A DNA stretch of 64,000 nucleotides from the NCBI GenBank assembly GCA_030674185.1, contig CM060312.1, forward strand, positions 7,484,132-7,548,131, written 5' to 3'. A program made the translations under genes and the position numbers. This DNA is from Monoplex corrugatus. Its lineage: Eukaryota; Mollusca; Gastropoda; Littorinimorpha; Ranellidae. The notes under the pieces were generated by a model, which saw only the letters and a program-made list of their open reading frames with translations, ran no database searches and had not been told where the DNA came from. This document shows positions 15,175 to 29,100 of the stretch, piece after piece (position 1 is the stretch's first letter; each line of letters begins with the position of its first letter).

Positions 15175-18100
15175 ACACACACACACACGCAGCGTGCTAC
15201 ACATGCTATTACACTCACTTTCATTTCAATAATAAAATTACATCAAATAATGTAAGTGGTAATACCTTGCATGTTAGAGACCTTGTACATGGCTTTGCTT
15301 TGTCTATCACAACTCCGCAATGCTTGTTGGGATCAAACTCGCGATCTGAAATAATAATAATAAACAGTCAAGGTTCACTGCAAATATCTTTTAATCAAAA
15401 AACTTCAAAATCTAAGATCAGCAAGAACATTTCTTCTTTGTTTACAGAGGGATTATTTTGACATAACATTTCAACATGGCAAACTTCTTAATGGAATGAC
15501 TCGTCTGTAACTACCTTGTGCTTTCTCTCTCTGATGCATAAACTTTCATCTATAATAAATCAGAATCAGTACTCTAAATATGTACACAACACTGGGAACA
15601 ACACTTATTTCATGACTAATGTCAATCAATATAAAAACCCACAAAGTGACGGAGACAGAACATTGCTGTTCTTCTACCATCATTTTGGCAGGTAAAATGT
15701 CACTTTTCCATGCTTTTTTTTTTTAATAACATCTTATTCTCTCAAGGACATCACTGTTTCGTTAAGACCATGACACTTAAGCCATTTCACATGTATGCTA
15801 AGACAGAACAGGTGAGACAGATCCCAAACGGATCATCTGTCATTGTAAACACATGTGTCAGCTGCTTAACTGTTATTTTAGTGATTGCCTCTGTCACACT
15901 AACAGTTTTAATACCAGTAAAAAATCAAACTTTCACAAAAACATAACTGTAGTAAAACAAAACTTTATGTAATTTAGCCACTAAACTAAACACAGCTACA
16001 TGAGTTCAAACCATGCATTTTCTAATCATTAATATTTTTCACTTTTTTGTTATCAAACTGAAAATGTTTTGAACATTACCTTTGCAAGGCAAGAATTTCC
16101 TCTCTTTTGGAGACTTCTTGCTTTTACTGCTACTGACTGTGTTGTGGGTGCTGGGTTTGGGAGGGTTAGCTGCAGCAGTCAATGTGGCAGCCAAGGCGCT
16201 GTTCAGTGCTGCAGCCGACAATGGCTTGCTGCTCTTGCTTACTACAGCTATGGTGGCGGCTGTGGTGGTTGGGATTGTGGCAGTTGTTGGTCGAGTGTAA
16301 GTTATACTGGTGGTCGTTGTGGTCAAGGCAAGCGGCGGTGTGGCGACAGTGGTTACTGTTATTGGAATCATGGAGATGCTTGAGACAGAGGTGAGGTTCG
16401 TCCCAAGAGCCTGCTTCAGCATGGCTCCATTGGTCAAAATTTTGTCGCTGTCTGCAGAACTGACAACCACCATTCTCCCAGCAGTATGTGTTGGTGTGGT
16501 TGTAACTGGGGCTGGCGAGTTTGAGGCAACATCACTCAACGGAGAATTATTTGACGATGTTGTTGCTGTTGTTACCTTCTTCAAAGATGCCACCTCTTTT
16601 GGAATGCGCTCCATTTTAACGACCGGTTGGGTGTTGGTGCTCCCTTTTCGTAACGTGTTTACTCGATATTTGGCATTGCCACCAGCATTTGAACTAGCAG
16701 CACTACCAAGCAGGCGTACAGAGCTTGGAACCTGCTTCAGACTGGCTTTTGTTGGTGGCTTATTCGTTGTAGAACTCTTGCCCGAGCTGGTAACCGGTAA
16801 AGACAATGTTTTAGCAAGTTCAGAGTTCAGCACTTTGGAGGCAACTGCTTCTTCTGATGCTGCTGTCACAACTGCAACTGAAGCATGGCGGTGCTCTGCA
16901 ATCAAACACAGAGTAAATTAATATTACCAGTTAGCGTGTCTTTGGGACACAGACCTGAATGTATCAAGCGGCCCACTTCTACCTCTGGACAGGGCAGGAG
17001 TAGGTACTTGCTCTTTACAGGACAGAGAAGCAGGGCACAGAGGCTGATTACTTGGGAGAGGAAAGAGATGTTAAATTCTTTGAGTATTCAATCACTGCCC
17101 CCTCTACCGCTCCTCCCTGTGTCCCCCTCTTCCCCAAACCCTCACCCCCAACTGCCAGAAAAGTCCCATCAGTTTAAGGGCACTTCTTCCCACATAACAG
17201 AATGAGAAACAGTCGATTTAAGGCACCAGGACTTGTTTGGGATATATATCTCTCAGATTGTGATTCCCTGCACGTAAATGTGTGTGATTTTTCTTGCTAC
17301 TGTTTTCATCCAACATTGTTGCATGACCAACTGACACATGGAAGTACACATTCTTAATCATACTTACTTCTTGTTTATCACAGCAGTAGAGGTTGAGGTG
17401 TGTTTGTTTTCATCACAGCAATTGGGGTTAATATGTATCTGTTGTACATGTAGGCCTATCTGCTTCTGTCACTCATGATTTTGTAAAGCAATTTTCATCA
17501 TAGCAGAAGGAGTTCACATGTATCTGCTTCTGTCATACATGCTTTTGTAAAACGCTTAGGGCTCTTGTGAGATGAGGCGCAGTTTAAGTAGTCATTACCA
17601 ATATGATTATCATGATGGTCTTTAAGTATGACGGGAAGACCAAGAAAGCAAGCAGCATTGAGGCATGATTAGTTCCAAGACACAATGAAAACACTAAAAA
17701 AAAAAACCCAATCATATGAACAAAATTCTTAATCTTAGCAGTTACAATGCAAATTATTCTTGCAGTCAGCCCTATCTCACCAACCTAAGCCCAGCGCATC
17801 GATTCACAAAATTTCTGAGATTTTTATGACATCAGGACTGAGATTAGAATGTATTAGCAAAAAAATATCATCAATGATCAGTCCTTTCAGTTTATGATTT
17901 CAATCATATGACTGGCTAATAAACGATACGAAGAAATGATGTCCAACATGATTGTGAAAAAATATGAACAACGAAGAAATGATGTCCAACATGATTGTGA
18001 AAAAATATGAACACTGAACATTTTGATTTCCTACAAGTCTAACGAGACGACATACCTTTGTTTCTTTAAGTTTCTGTCACTGTGAGCAAATGTAGAGAAT

Positions 18101-21100
18101 GATGAGAGTGTGTGATCTGTGTATATATCAAGATTTGGCACCTTATACCATTCATTATCATCGTTATTAGTATAATTATTCTGCAAGTGCGAATTTGATC
18201 TGCAATGACTGTAAGTTGATAAAGAGGGCTTGTGTCCAAATATCTAATTGATTCAAGACAGTCACACATGTAAACCCTTGCAAGCGATTCATCAGAGTTG
18301 GTTGGTAAAGGTCTGTTGCATTTAGCAATGATTCACTTCACAAGTTGAAAACCTTCACAAAATTTGTTGTATTTTTATACTAACACTGGTTACGTGAACG
18401 TAATTCTGCACCAATAAAGTCTGAGAGGAAAAGGATGGCACCTCTACATGTGCCTCCACATCCCTTGACCCCTGACTCTGCTGCCAAGGCAATGGGTTTG
18501 TCCCTTAAAAGAAACAATTCAGTGTTCATTCTACCTCACAACTCCCATAGAGGGGATAACAAAGAATCGATCAGTATAAACAATAATTTTTTTCTTTATT
18601 GTCATTCTGCTTGCTTTTGATCTTTTCTTCTCATTTTCAGTTTCTATAGACTCTTTCTGTTTTTCTGCCTTATGAATTCATTCACCTGTTCTGATTTTTT
18701 TCCATGAAATTTTTTATTCTGTCTTTCTCCAATCCGCTAAGTTAGATTAAGCAGACTGTGCAGTACTTTTACACTGCCTATAAATGTGGACCAACCCACA
18801 ACATGCACCCACATATCCCCCCAGTCTTTGATGGTTGCAATATACTTAACAACTTAGCATTACTATGCTCAAACAGCAAAGAAGTGCACCCATCAGCTTT
18901 TGTATTATCTCTTGCATGTGTGCTTGTTCTTGATTTTGTCAGCATAATAAATGTGTGAAGCTGACAACAACAAATGGATTTCGTTTTCCCCCTCCAAGTC
19001 CAAATGTAATCCCACCTCAGCAACAGACAAAAGCCCAGAGTAGAAAATGCCCAATGAAACATACTGGTATGTTTCTTTTCTTTTTTCTAAATACTATCAA
19101 AGGTATAAGAGGCAAGCCTTAACAGCACAAACATAAGTACATTCAAAGATTATCCCTTTGACTACCGCACCCTGTACACCTGCATCCTGCATTGCCAACC
19201 ACGCTAGCAAAGCAAAAACTTAACCCTTGATTTCCTCACCCTATCCTCCAGCTTCCTGCAGTTTTTGCAGATGGCGAATAGGGTGCTGGAGTTCAGGGTT
19301 AGGCTAAAGAGATACTTAAGCTGGAGTTCCAGCTTTCTTTTGTCAGGCTGACGTACAGGAAGACATCATGGTTCCACAAACTCAACAGCCTCTTTTATCA
19401 ATGTACAGACCTGCCAACCCCTCTAAGCCTGCAATAGTACCTTTATAAATTTTTTATAGTATTTTTTCAAAAACAGTAGTATTCCAAGTATACAAAGAAT
19501 TATATACCTCATTATAAAGTAGATTCGTCTCGTCATTTGTGGCTCCAGGAACACATATTTTCACATGTATCACTTCTAATGTCTTTTTTCACATGCATCA
19601 CAAATTCTGAGTTCAAGTGTCTGTTTTCCACATATATTGATCACTATGAGTTCCAGTGTCTGTCTCCACTGAGGCACAATCACATATGATTCACTCAAAA
19701 AACATAAATTCTAATGTCTGCTTCGCTACAAACTGCATTGTCAAAATGACAATTTGAAGCCAACAAGGCACACTTTGAAAGTTACCGAGTTGTGTTGGTA
19801 GAGCTTGTTGCACTGTGCTCAGTGTGCTGCCTTTTGGTAGCTGACTTGCACTTTTTCAAGAGCTCATCAGAGAACACTGCTTTGTAGCATGGGCCCCCTT
19901 TCTTGGACTTCAGAACCATGAGAGCATCCAATGTCTTTGCCCCTATGGATCCCCGAAAGTCAGTCTTGTTTCTTCGCACTTGACTGAAGATTCTCTCACA
20001 CCCACAGTTGGACACAGGGATGAGGAAAATTGACAGCATGAACTGGGACAGATGTTTCAGTCTAGTGGCACCATTGTGATCTTTCATGGCACCAATCTCC
20101 TTCCACTGCAGTTCTGCTGATGGCTGGTTCAACACCACAGGTGGAAGTTCTGCTGCCTGGTACTCCAGAAACTCTCCCTCCAGCTCATCAGGGGTTGTGT
20201 TAGGTGGCAGAGTGCATGGGAACTTCTTCAAGAAGTATTTCAAAGAAGATGCTTGAACTGACTTCTGCAGGTTCACATCCGCAAGCTCTGCATGTTTCCA
20301 TAGAGTTTCCTCGGCCGGGTTCAGCTTCTCTTTCATGTACTTGCATGCCTCCTTGTAGAATGTCTTCACATTCTCCATGAAGATCTGCTGCTGCTTACTT
20401 TCCACACAGTCCAGGTGTTCTCGGGTGGTGCTACCAATGAAGATGTCTTCATCACGCTTCATGTTGTATGAGGATTTGAAGTCCACATCCATCAGGGCCC
20501 CATTGTTCAGAGCAGCTGGCTTCAGATAACTGACAAGCAGGCGTCTGTACAGTCGTTCCATGTCTCTCTTGATCAGATGGATTCTGGCGCTGTCGGTCTG
20601 TTCAAGTTTGTTGACTTGGTTGAACACCTCCAAGACTGTTGCATAGAACAAGACATACAATTTGGTGGTCTTGCGCCGGAAGAAATCCCCGAGTTTTTGC
20701 CTCATAGGTGGGTCAGAACTAGATGTACTTGAAGCATGTGATGTCTTCACACTGCATTCTTCCTTGAAGAATTTGTCCAAAGCGTTCCACTGCTCAACTG
20801 CTCTGTCCAAGGCAGCCCCAAGAGAGAGCCATCGGGTGGGAACATGCTCAACAACCTTGTGCTCTGGCAAGCCTAGTTCCTTCTGGATCTGCTTCAGGCG
20901 TTGCTGTCTGCCAGTGCTCTTGGAGAAATACCAGGCCAGTTGACGCATTGTGTCATCAAGGTCAAACTTGCTAGACTCCTTCATGGCTTTCTTCACAGTC
21001 AGACTAAGGAGATGGCATACACATCTGGCCAAGAAGGTCTCTGGATGCTTGTCTCTGATGAACGAGATGACACCTTTGTTGACCCCAATCATGACATTGG

Positions 21101-24100
21101 CATTGTCGGTTACAAATGCCAGGCAGTTCCTCCAGTCTATCTGGTAAGCCCTTAGCTCAGAGTCCAACAACTGAAAGATGTGTTCTCCAGTGGCTAACGT
21201 CTCACATGAGGGGACACTGAGCAGTTCAGTTTTGATAGTTCCATGGGGATCCACAGCTCTCACAACAATGGGAAAGAACTTGTCTTCCCCCTCCTGACTA
21301 CCATCAGTACCTAACACAAAGGGTCCCTTCATGCACTGCACAAGTTCAGCCTTACTATCTTCAGCACATTCCTTCACAATGGATGTGGTTTTTGTTCTTG
21401 CAGAACTGTAGGTATCTGCTATGTTGCTGTCAGGAAACATCTTCTTAAACAACTGTCCAGCATGGTCAGAGGCTGAAAGTGGCACGTTGTGTTCCACCAA
21501 AAACGCCGTGAAATATGCCTCTGCACGAATGGGCTGGAGATCAGTATCTTCAGTTCTTTGAATATAATCAACAAGAGAAGAGGTGTTTCTTAAGGCTGAT
21601 GCCTTTGCAATGTGCCTCAACGAAGTCACGTGCTTTTTTACATCGTCGATCCCGCCATGCGAAACTAGAAAATCGAACTCACAAGCACTGCACCTTGCAT
21701 ATGTGCTTCCCACTTTCGATGCAGTGATGCATGGGTACTCTTGTGAGTACGACTGGATGAACTTTTGTTCTCTTTTTGCCTTTTTCTGTACACTTTCACT
21801 GCCGGTGCCCAAAGCAGCTTCACCACCACGTTTTCCTTTGCCACTACCATGCGGTCTACCTCGTGTCGCCATTTTCTTTTTGCAAAAACGGAAGTCTCAC
21901 AGTCGGTACGAGACTTTCGTTTGACCCAGTACGAGACTCTCGTTTGACGAGATTCTCATTTATAATAACAAACATGGCTGCGCCCATAGTCCACTTGTTT
22001 ACCGATCGTGATTGTCTTCTCAGTGGCGCTCTCGGCTCAAAGTCACTACTAGACCTATAATCGTTTTTTTTTTTGTTTTTGTTTTTTTGCATCGCATCAT
22101 TTTTTACTCGATCGTAATTTAGTATTATTTAATTATGATCGTAAAATAATACGCCAAAATCGTACTGGTTGGCAGGTCTGAATGTACATAACTGGTGAAA
22201 AACGAGGTGCTGTTCAATGACAACAACCTATTCTTTCAAAGAGTAAGCTCAAAAGGATGCATACCATCAGAAAGATGAAGAATTGCTGTTTCTTGTGGTA
22301 TAAGATACATGTTTGAGAGGCATTCTGGGTTTCCATGAAAATTAATTCAAATGGTGGTTCCCAGGGAATAATAAGCCTTTCAGTAGGGTGTGCATAGGGA
22401 GAAAACGCTCGAGCCTGGGGTTGTTGCAGAAGAGTTAACATGTGCTAAGGGCATGGCGCACATGGGACCTAAGTTTTTCCATCCATACAAGACTAATACA
22501 AACAGAAAGATATGAACAGAAACCAGCAACTGCAGGATTCAGCTGCCCTTCACAGCTTTACCTAATCGATGTGAAGTCAGTCTGCAAGTACATAACATCC
22601 AAGAGCTACAAAAACCTGTGGTTTGTATTGTCCCAAGCCCTCTGCAGCTGTGTGAACACTGTTCGATAAGCCCTGGGCTGCGCAGTAGGACAGAGACCAA
22701 AGTAGCCATCTCTTTATCCAGGTTTCCAGTCAGGATTACAGTAACATCACCGACTGCCATTACTGACAGGCAATAACTAGAGAACAAGAGGAAATGTCTC
22801 AGTGTCTATATTCACAGCTGATAGCGGCCACTGACAATGGCACCACTGCAAAAGTCTGAACGCACCAAATGGTCACTTATCTTGGAAACAGCAGAAGTCT
22901 GATTACATCAAGATGCAAAAGACGAGGTACAGACTGCCGTATCAAAATACAGTTATTGGTGACTGACAGTGAAAACTTCAGTCTACTGGTGACTGACAGT
23001 GAAAACTTCAGTCTACTGGTGACCGACAGTGAAAACTTCAGTCTACTGGTGACCGACAGTGAAAACTTCAGTTTACTGGTGACCGACAGTGAAAACTTCA
23101 GTCTACTGGTGACCGACAGTGAAAACTTCAGTCTACTGGTGACCGACAGTGAAAACTTCAGTTTTCAGTCTACTGATGACCGACAGTGAAAACTTCAGTC
23201 TACTGGTGACTGACAGTGAAAACTTCAGTCTACTGGTGACCGACAGTGAAAACTTCAGTCTACTGGTGACTGACAGTGAAAACTTCAGTCTACTGACGAG
23301 GGTTCGCTGAACCGATCAGGCCTAACAAAAAGTAAGTGAAATTCCTTGATGGATAATATTCGTTTAGGCGTGATATATGTGTAAATTATAATAAGATTGT
23401 GCCTATTATAATTTCACAAAACAATGGTCATAAAATTAAGTAACGCCTATATGGCTGAAACAAGAAAACTCTCAGCATTACATATCACTTTCTGAACAAA
23501 GGGTTAAGTTTTTGCCTTGCTATCACTGATGACGATGCAGGATGCTAGAGGACAGTATGAAGGAGTTGAAGGGTTAACACACTCGTATGTCTTACCAACA
23601 TGCCGCTTGAGAGCTTGCGGTTTGACCAGCATCTTGCAGATTTCACACTGTATCAACGTGAACTCATCTCTGGATGGACAAAACCCATAAAGGTCCATGT
23701 CTGAAACAAAATCATGCCGATGAAGAACAAACATTTAAACAGTAAAAATTAACACAACAACAGTGAATAAAACAAATTATCATAAATCTTTTCACTGAAC
23801 TGATAATGTTAATTCAAAGGCAATATAGCAGGGTTGCACATTTGTAAAAGGCAAGAGTTTTAAGTATACTTCTTAGGCTTTTCATACCCCAAGTGAAATT
23901 TCAAGGAATGTTCATACCCCATATAAAATTTCAAAGTTTCAAATTTCAGAGGGTTGTAAACTCTCATACTTTATGCCCACAATTTGAAATATTTGTTTAT
24001 TGTGCGTCCCGTGAAAACTATAAAATTGTGTGATCACGCAGTTATAAGTAGTGTGGATCATAGTTGCCAATGCTCTGTTGGTGACTACAATGCCAGACAA

Positions 24101-26143
24101 CTGTGGTCACTGACAGTGGGGACCGATGCCATCTTTGTTGACAACACAGGTCTTTTATTCTTTCAGAATCTGATGCAATGTTACTGCCGACCTCTGGAAA
24201 TTGTTTTCAGACCCCTCATTTGCTGAACCACTTGGATGTCTTTTTATCTGCGCAAATTCTTCACATTAAGCCTGATGAGCTACAACCTAAATCACTAAAA
24301 TTCAACAACTGTTTTGGAAGATTTTGTCAAGGTCACACAACTTTCATCGTGACTTCAGTGCAATTCTTTTTAAAACAAATGACAAAACTTTCTGGGCTGA
24401 AAAAGCAGACGGCTTTTTTTTTTTCCCTGTTCTTCAACTTTGCCACTTCTTTATATCAGTCTCTTCTTGTTTTGTTGTTGTCATTTTTTCGCTTCCATAG
24501 TTTGCCAGTAGAGCACTTAGTTCTGGCTGACACATACTGACATAGAATTTACTGTTACAGTAGTACAGAACCTACAGATTAGAACTTCAAGACCTGGCCA
24601 GCACAACAGGTTTATGAGCAGGTTTATGGCATTTGCCATGATCGTTTTGAATTATGTTCAATTACACATTCATTACCTGCATATGGAATTTCTCAAGGTG
24701 ACACCTTGAATAAGCGGAAAAGGCTAACAGTCTATAAACTAACTCTGTTCTCTTTTTCTTTTACGAGGGTTGTTCAATATAAGATGTCACCACCCCCTTA
24801 AAAAACGTACCTCTCATCTCAGCAACTTGAAACTTTTACATCCCCTCGAAGTATTCTCCGTTGGCTAGGATGCAAAGTTCAAGCCTCCTACGCCAATTCT
24901 CAAGCGCCCTCTGATAGTCGGTTTTAGGCAGACCAGACAACTCTGATCTTACGGCTTTGGCGAGGTCTTGTACCCGGTCAAACTTACGCCCAGCGAGCTT
25001 TTCCTTCAGAACAGGGAACAGCCAGAAGTCGCATGGGGCCAAGTCGGGGCTGTAGGGTGGGTGGTCCAAAACTTGGATCCCTTGCTCGCTCAGGAAGGTT
25101 GTGGTGACCTTCGCCTTATGGGCACTGGCATTGTCATGCAGAAGAAGGGTCCTCTGGGTGCCGACGGTTGGGCGCTGCTCATGGATTTTTCCTACAACTT
25201 TGGGGAGCACAACTTGGGTATAGTAGGAGGCAGTGATTGTTGATTTCTCAGGCAAAATGTCAATTGCCACAAGGCCTTGCGTGTTGAAAAAAATAGAAAA
25301 CAGTCGCTTGCGACTCTGGAATCCTGGGCGAAGAACAACTGGTCGGTCTCCGTCAGGGCCAACCCCCATGCGGTTGCAGCGTTTGTTGGGGATGCCGTAG
25401 AATGTGAGCCAACTCTCATCTCCCGTCACTAAGTCACACAGTCGTTTTGGCCCGTTGGGCTCAAACTCATCGAGCAGTTTGCGTGAACATGCCACCCGCT
25501 GCTGCTTCTGATCATCACTTAAGAGATGTGGCACCCATCTTGCAGCCAGTTTTCTCATGTGAAGGTCTTTGTGCAGAATGTTGTTAATGGTGCCAATTGA
25601 AAGCTCACATGCCTCGCTTAATTCCCGCACAGTCGAATGTGGATCCTCCTCTATCAGTCTTTTCACATATGCAATGTTTTGTTCGTTCCGAGCTGGTAAA
25701 GCTCGCTCTGCACGATTACCCCAATCAGATGGCACTCTACCTGCTCCTAATTGTTTGACCCACCTGCAAACTGTGCGGTAAGACACACAATCCGTTCCGT
25801 AAACAGCTTGCAAATCTGCGTGTATCTTCCTACAATCGTCACCAAGTTGTAGCCTTGTGAAAGTGTAGAAACGAAATTGCTCATTGGTGACGTCCATTTT
25901 TTTCAGGCTCAGCTATTTGAAACACATTTGTAATTACGTCATACTCCGAGTTGCGTCATGATGTCAACTTTATTTTCTGCATGCTAATCAGGTAAACTTT
26001 AAAGTTGTGTTTGGTATAAACATTTTTCTGTGCGTTGCTTCGTTTTCAAACGGCAAGCCTAGTGTCATCTTAAATTGAACAACCCTCGTATGTGTGTGTA
26101 TTCATGCATGTGTACAGGTGGGAGGGGTGTGTGTTTCAAAATA

Positions 26144-26199
<56 letters not shown>

Positions 26200-29100
26200 G
26201 ATGCATGTGCATATTATGTTCGTGTACGAGTGCTTGTGTGCAACTGTGTGTGTGTTTGTGTGTGTGTGTGTGCATACTCGCGTGTGTGTGGTGTGTATGT
26301 TTGTATCATACGCATGATGTCTAAGCATGACATTTTTTTGTCTACAACTGGGCAGACAAAATACCAATTGCCAACTTGCACAAAGTAATCCAGCTTAACA
26401 TGCGATCTCATGACAGTGTTGTTTGTTAGTATACCAAACAATGACCAGTGTTCCACAGATTCTACCGCACTTTTGTTCTTTTTGGCTACATATTTTTTTC
26501 CTGGCAAAAAAAAAATTCTGCAAATTGAAAATTCAAAATTGCGGACAAATGGGAATCCTGCATAAATGAGGTGAAGTGAACTCAACATATATTCAGCCTG
26601 CACATTGGTTTTTTTGTTTGTTTGTTTGTTGTTTTTGGGGGGAAGATGCATAGGGGGGAGGGGGTAATTTAATGCAATTTTATATTCTCAAAAAAATTTG
26701 AAAGCATATGTGTGTATGAGGTGAAATGGAGAGAGAATGTGAAATGGATCACGAATCAAAGATCCAGCAAACGGAATGTACTCTAGACATTAATCCTCCA
26801 TGCACATGCACATATGTGAGCATGCATTCATGTGGTATGTATATAATATATAACTCAAAAGGAAATTTTCCTTCTAAAATTACGTTTAATCTAACATACT
26901 TACCGTGGCTCACTAATGCAATAAGTGGCAGCGATTTGCCATTCCTGCCTCATAAACAATAAAGTCCGAAGGGACCATAACTCTGAGAGTATCCATGTCT
27001 TGCGCATGCGCATGTGCTCTTCCTCTTTTTGAGGAAACCAAGACCCTGACTGTGAACGGAAGGAACCAGGAAGGCGGGGAGGACGGGAGGGACTCTGCGT
27101 GAGCCATGGTAAGTATGTTAGATTAAACGTAATTTTAGAAGGAAAATTTCCTTTTAATTACACATACTATACCGTGGCTCACTAATGCAGAATAGCACTA
27201 CCCGGAAGGAGGGCTTACCTGGTTAACGCCTGGAGGAATGAGACAAGTCAGGGCGTGCAGCAGAGATGGGGTGTTGAGCCACCACAGCGGAAGCGATACC
27301 CCTAGATCCATCGTCGCGCAGACGGTATACATCGCGCCGGTAGGATGGAATGAACGTGCCCAGAGAACGCCAATGCGTGGTGTCCAGGACACTCAGGGGG
27401 CTGACCCTGAGTGAACGCCAGTGACAAGGCCCATGCTCCGATCTCATGGGGCCTCAGGGAGAAAACAGCCGAATCTGAGCCCGGCCTGGCATACGCATCC
27501 TTGATGACTGTTCACAGCCATCGAGAGGGGGATGCGTGGCTAATGGCCTTCTTATAACTTTCGTTGTAAGAGAGAAACAGGTGGTGCTGCTTCTGGCGAG
27601 AAGATTTCGTCATCCGGAGCAAGGATAGACGTCAGGGGATGAATGGAGATAGAGTAGGAGAACCTGGCGACTGGTTCTTGGCCAAGAAATCCGGGAGTAG
27701 GCGGAGAGACATTGAGCCCTCCGGTTCAAAAGCAACATCCCCGGGGAGTCCGCCAAGAGTATGCACTTCGCTACAGTGCCTCCCCAACGCTAGAGTGAGT
27801 AGAAAGGCCATCCGAAAAGGCCGTCCGAAATGAGAGGAAGTTGGGAGAACACTCCCTGATGGGCTCGTTAAGGCGAAAGTCCCAGGGAGGAGAGGACGAG
27901 AAGGAGATCCTCGGCCGGGTGCCGCGGGGAGTCAGGCTTCCCGAAGGGAAGCCCTACGGACAATATCCAGCAGGACAGGGTTGTCCGCGAATGAAGGACT
28001 ACCCGACTGGCTGATGGTATTGCAGATGGCTGCCCTGCGTCCCTTCACTGAGGAGGACAAAAGGTTTTTCCCCGACGAAGAAGGCCGTGGTAGTTGGCCC
28101 ACTGCGAGCGCGGGGGTGACTGGAAAGTTGAGGAGCTCCCAGAAGGCCAACTGTGTCAGTGGGCACTATACGTTCCCTGAGTGTCCGGTCTGTGTGCTTG
28201 CACCACAGGGCCGATCACTGCCGGGGACAAGCCTAATGGAGACATTGAGGCCTGCACAGCAGTCAAGCAGGAAGGTTTAGAGCCTCCGGGTTGCTGTGCA
28301 GTATGCGTGACCTTGGTTGAAGCAAGGACCGGCCTGTGACAGTGTGTTTTATTGGAGGCACATGGAACAGGTGCAGCAGTTCCGGAAACCATGTTTGGGC
28401 AGGCCATCGAGGCGCCACAAGAACCATCGTGGCAGAGTCTGCCTGGACCTTCCGCGGAACTTTCCCAGTTAGGGGGAACGGAAGGAAGGCGTAGCCCGAC
28501 AGGACTGACCGTGGGATGACGGAGCATCCACGGGCCAAGCCAAAGGATCTGGGACTGGAAAGACCTACAGATGAAGGCGGCGGTGGAATCTGGTGGCAAA
28601 CAGGTCCACTTGTGAATTGGACCATGCTGCCCACACTGGCTGTAGAACTGCACAGACCAGTGCCTGTTCTAAGGGAAGAATCGTGTGGGAGCTGCGGACG
28701 GAGGCCGCAAGTATGTTCATCTTTTCCGGGACATGCATCGCTGAGATCTGAAAGGACTGTTCTACACCCCAGAGTGGAAGCTGTTCCGCTCTCCAAGACA
28801 AGGAGTGGGAGCGAGCGCCCCTTTGCTTGTTGATGTAACGAGCCATAGTAGTGTTGTCCGTGTCGATGCGAACATGTTTTCCCTTAAGAAAGGGGAGAAA
28901 GTCTCTGGGGGCTTGAAAAAACTGCCTCCAGTTCCAGAATGTTGATGTGACAGGAAAGGAGGTCTTGTGACCATTGACCTGCTGCTGTTAGCAGGCCCAC
29001 GTAGGCCCCCCACCCGGATTAGGACGCATCCGTGAACAAGTCCGCTGAGGAGGGGGGTGTGTGATATGGGCTCCCTGGGCTAACCGGGACCGGGAGTGCC

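Noticed and set aside
16069..16921. Plus-strand frames of up to 203 residues opposite exon 4
   Set aside because: Shadow frames caused by the Ser/Thr/Ala-rich codons of the real minus-strand exon.
20662..22060. Plus-strand frames inside the hAT element
   Set aside because: They lie opposite a full-length transposase and show no domain.
22869..23189. 106-residue (LLVTDSENFS)n protein
   Set aside because: Product of a 30-bp minisatellite with no homology, start context or splicing support.
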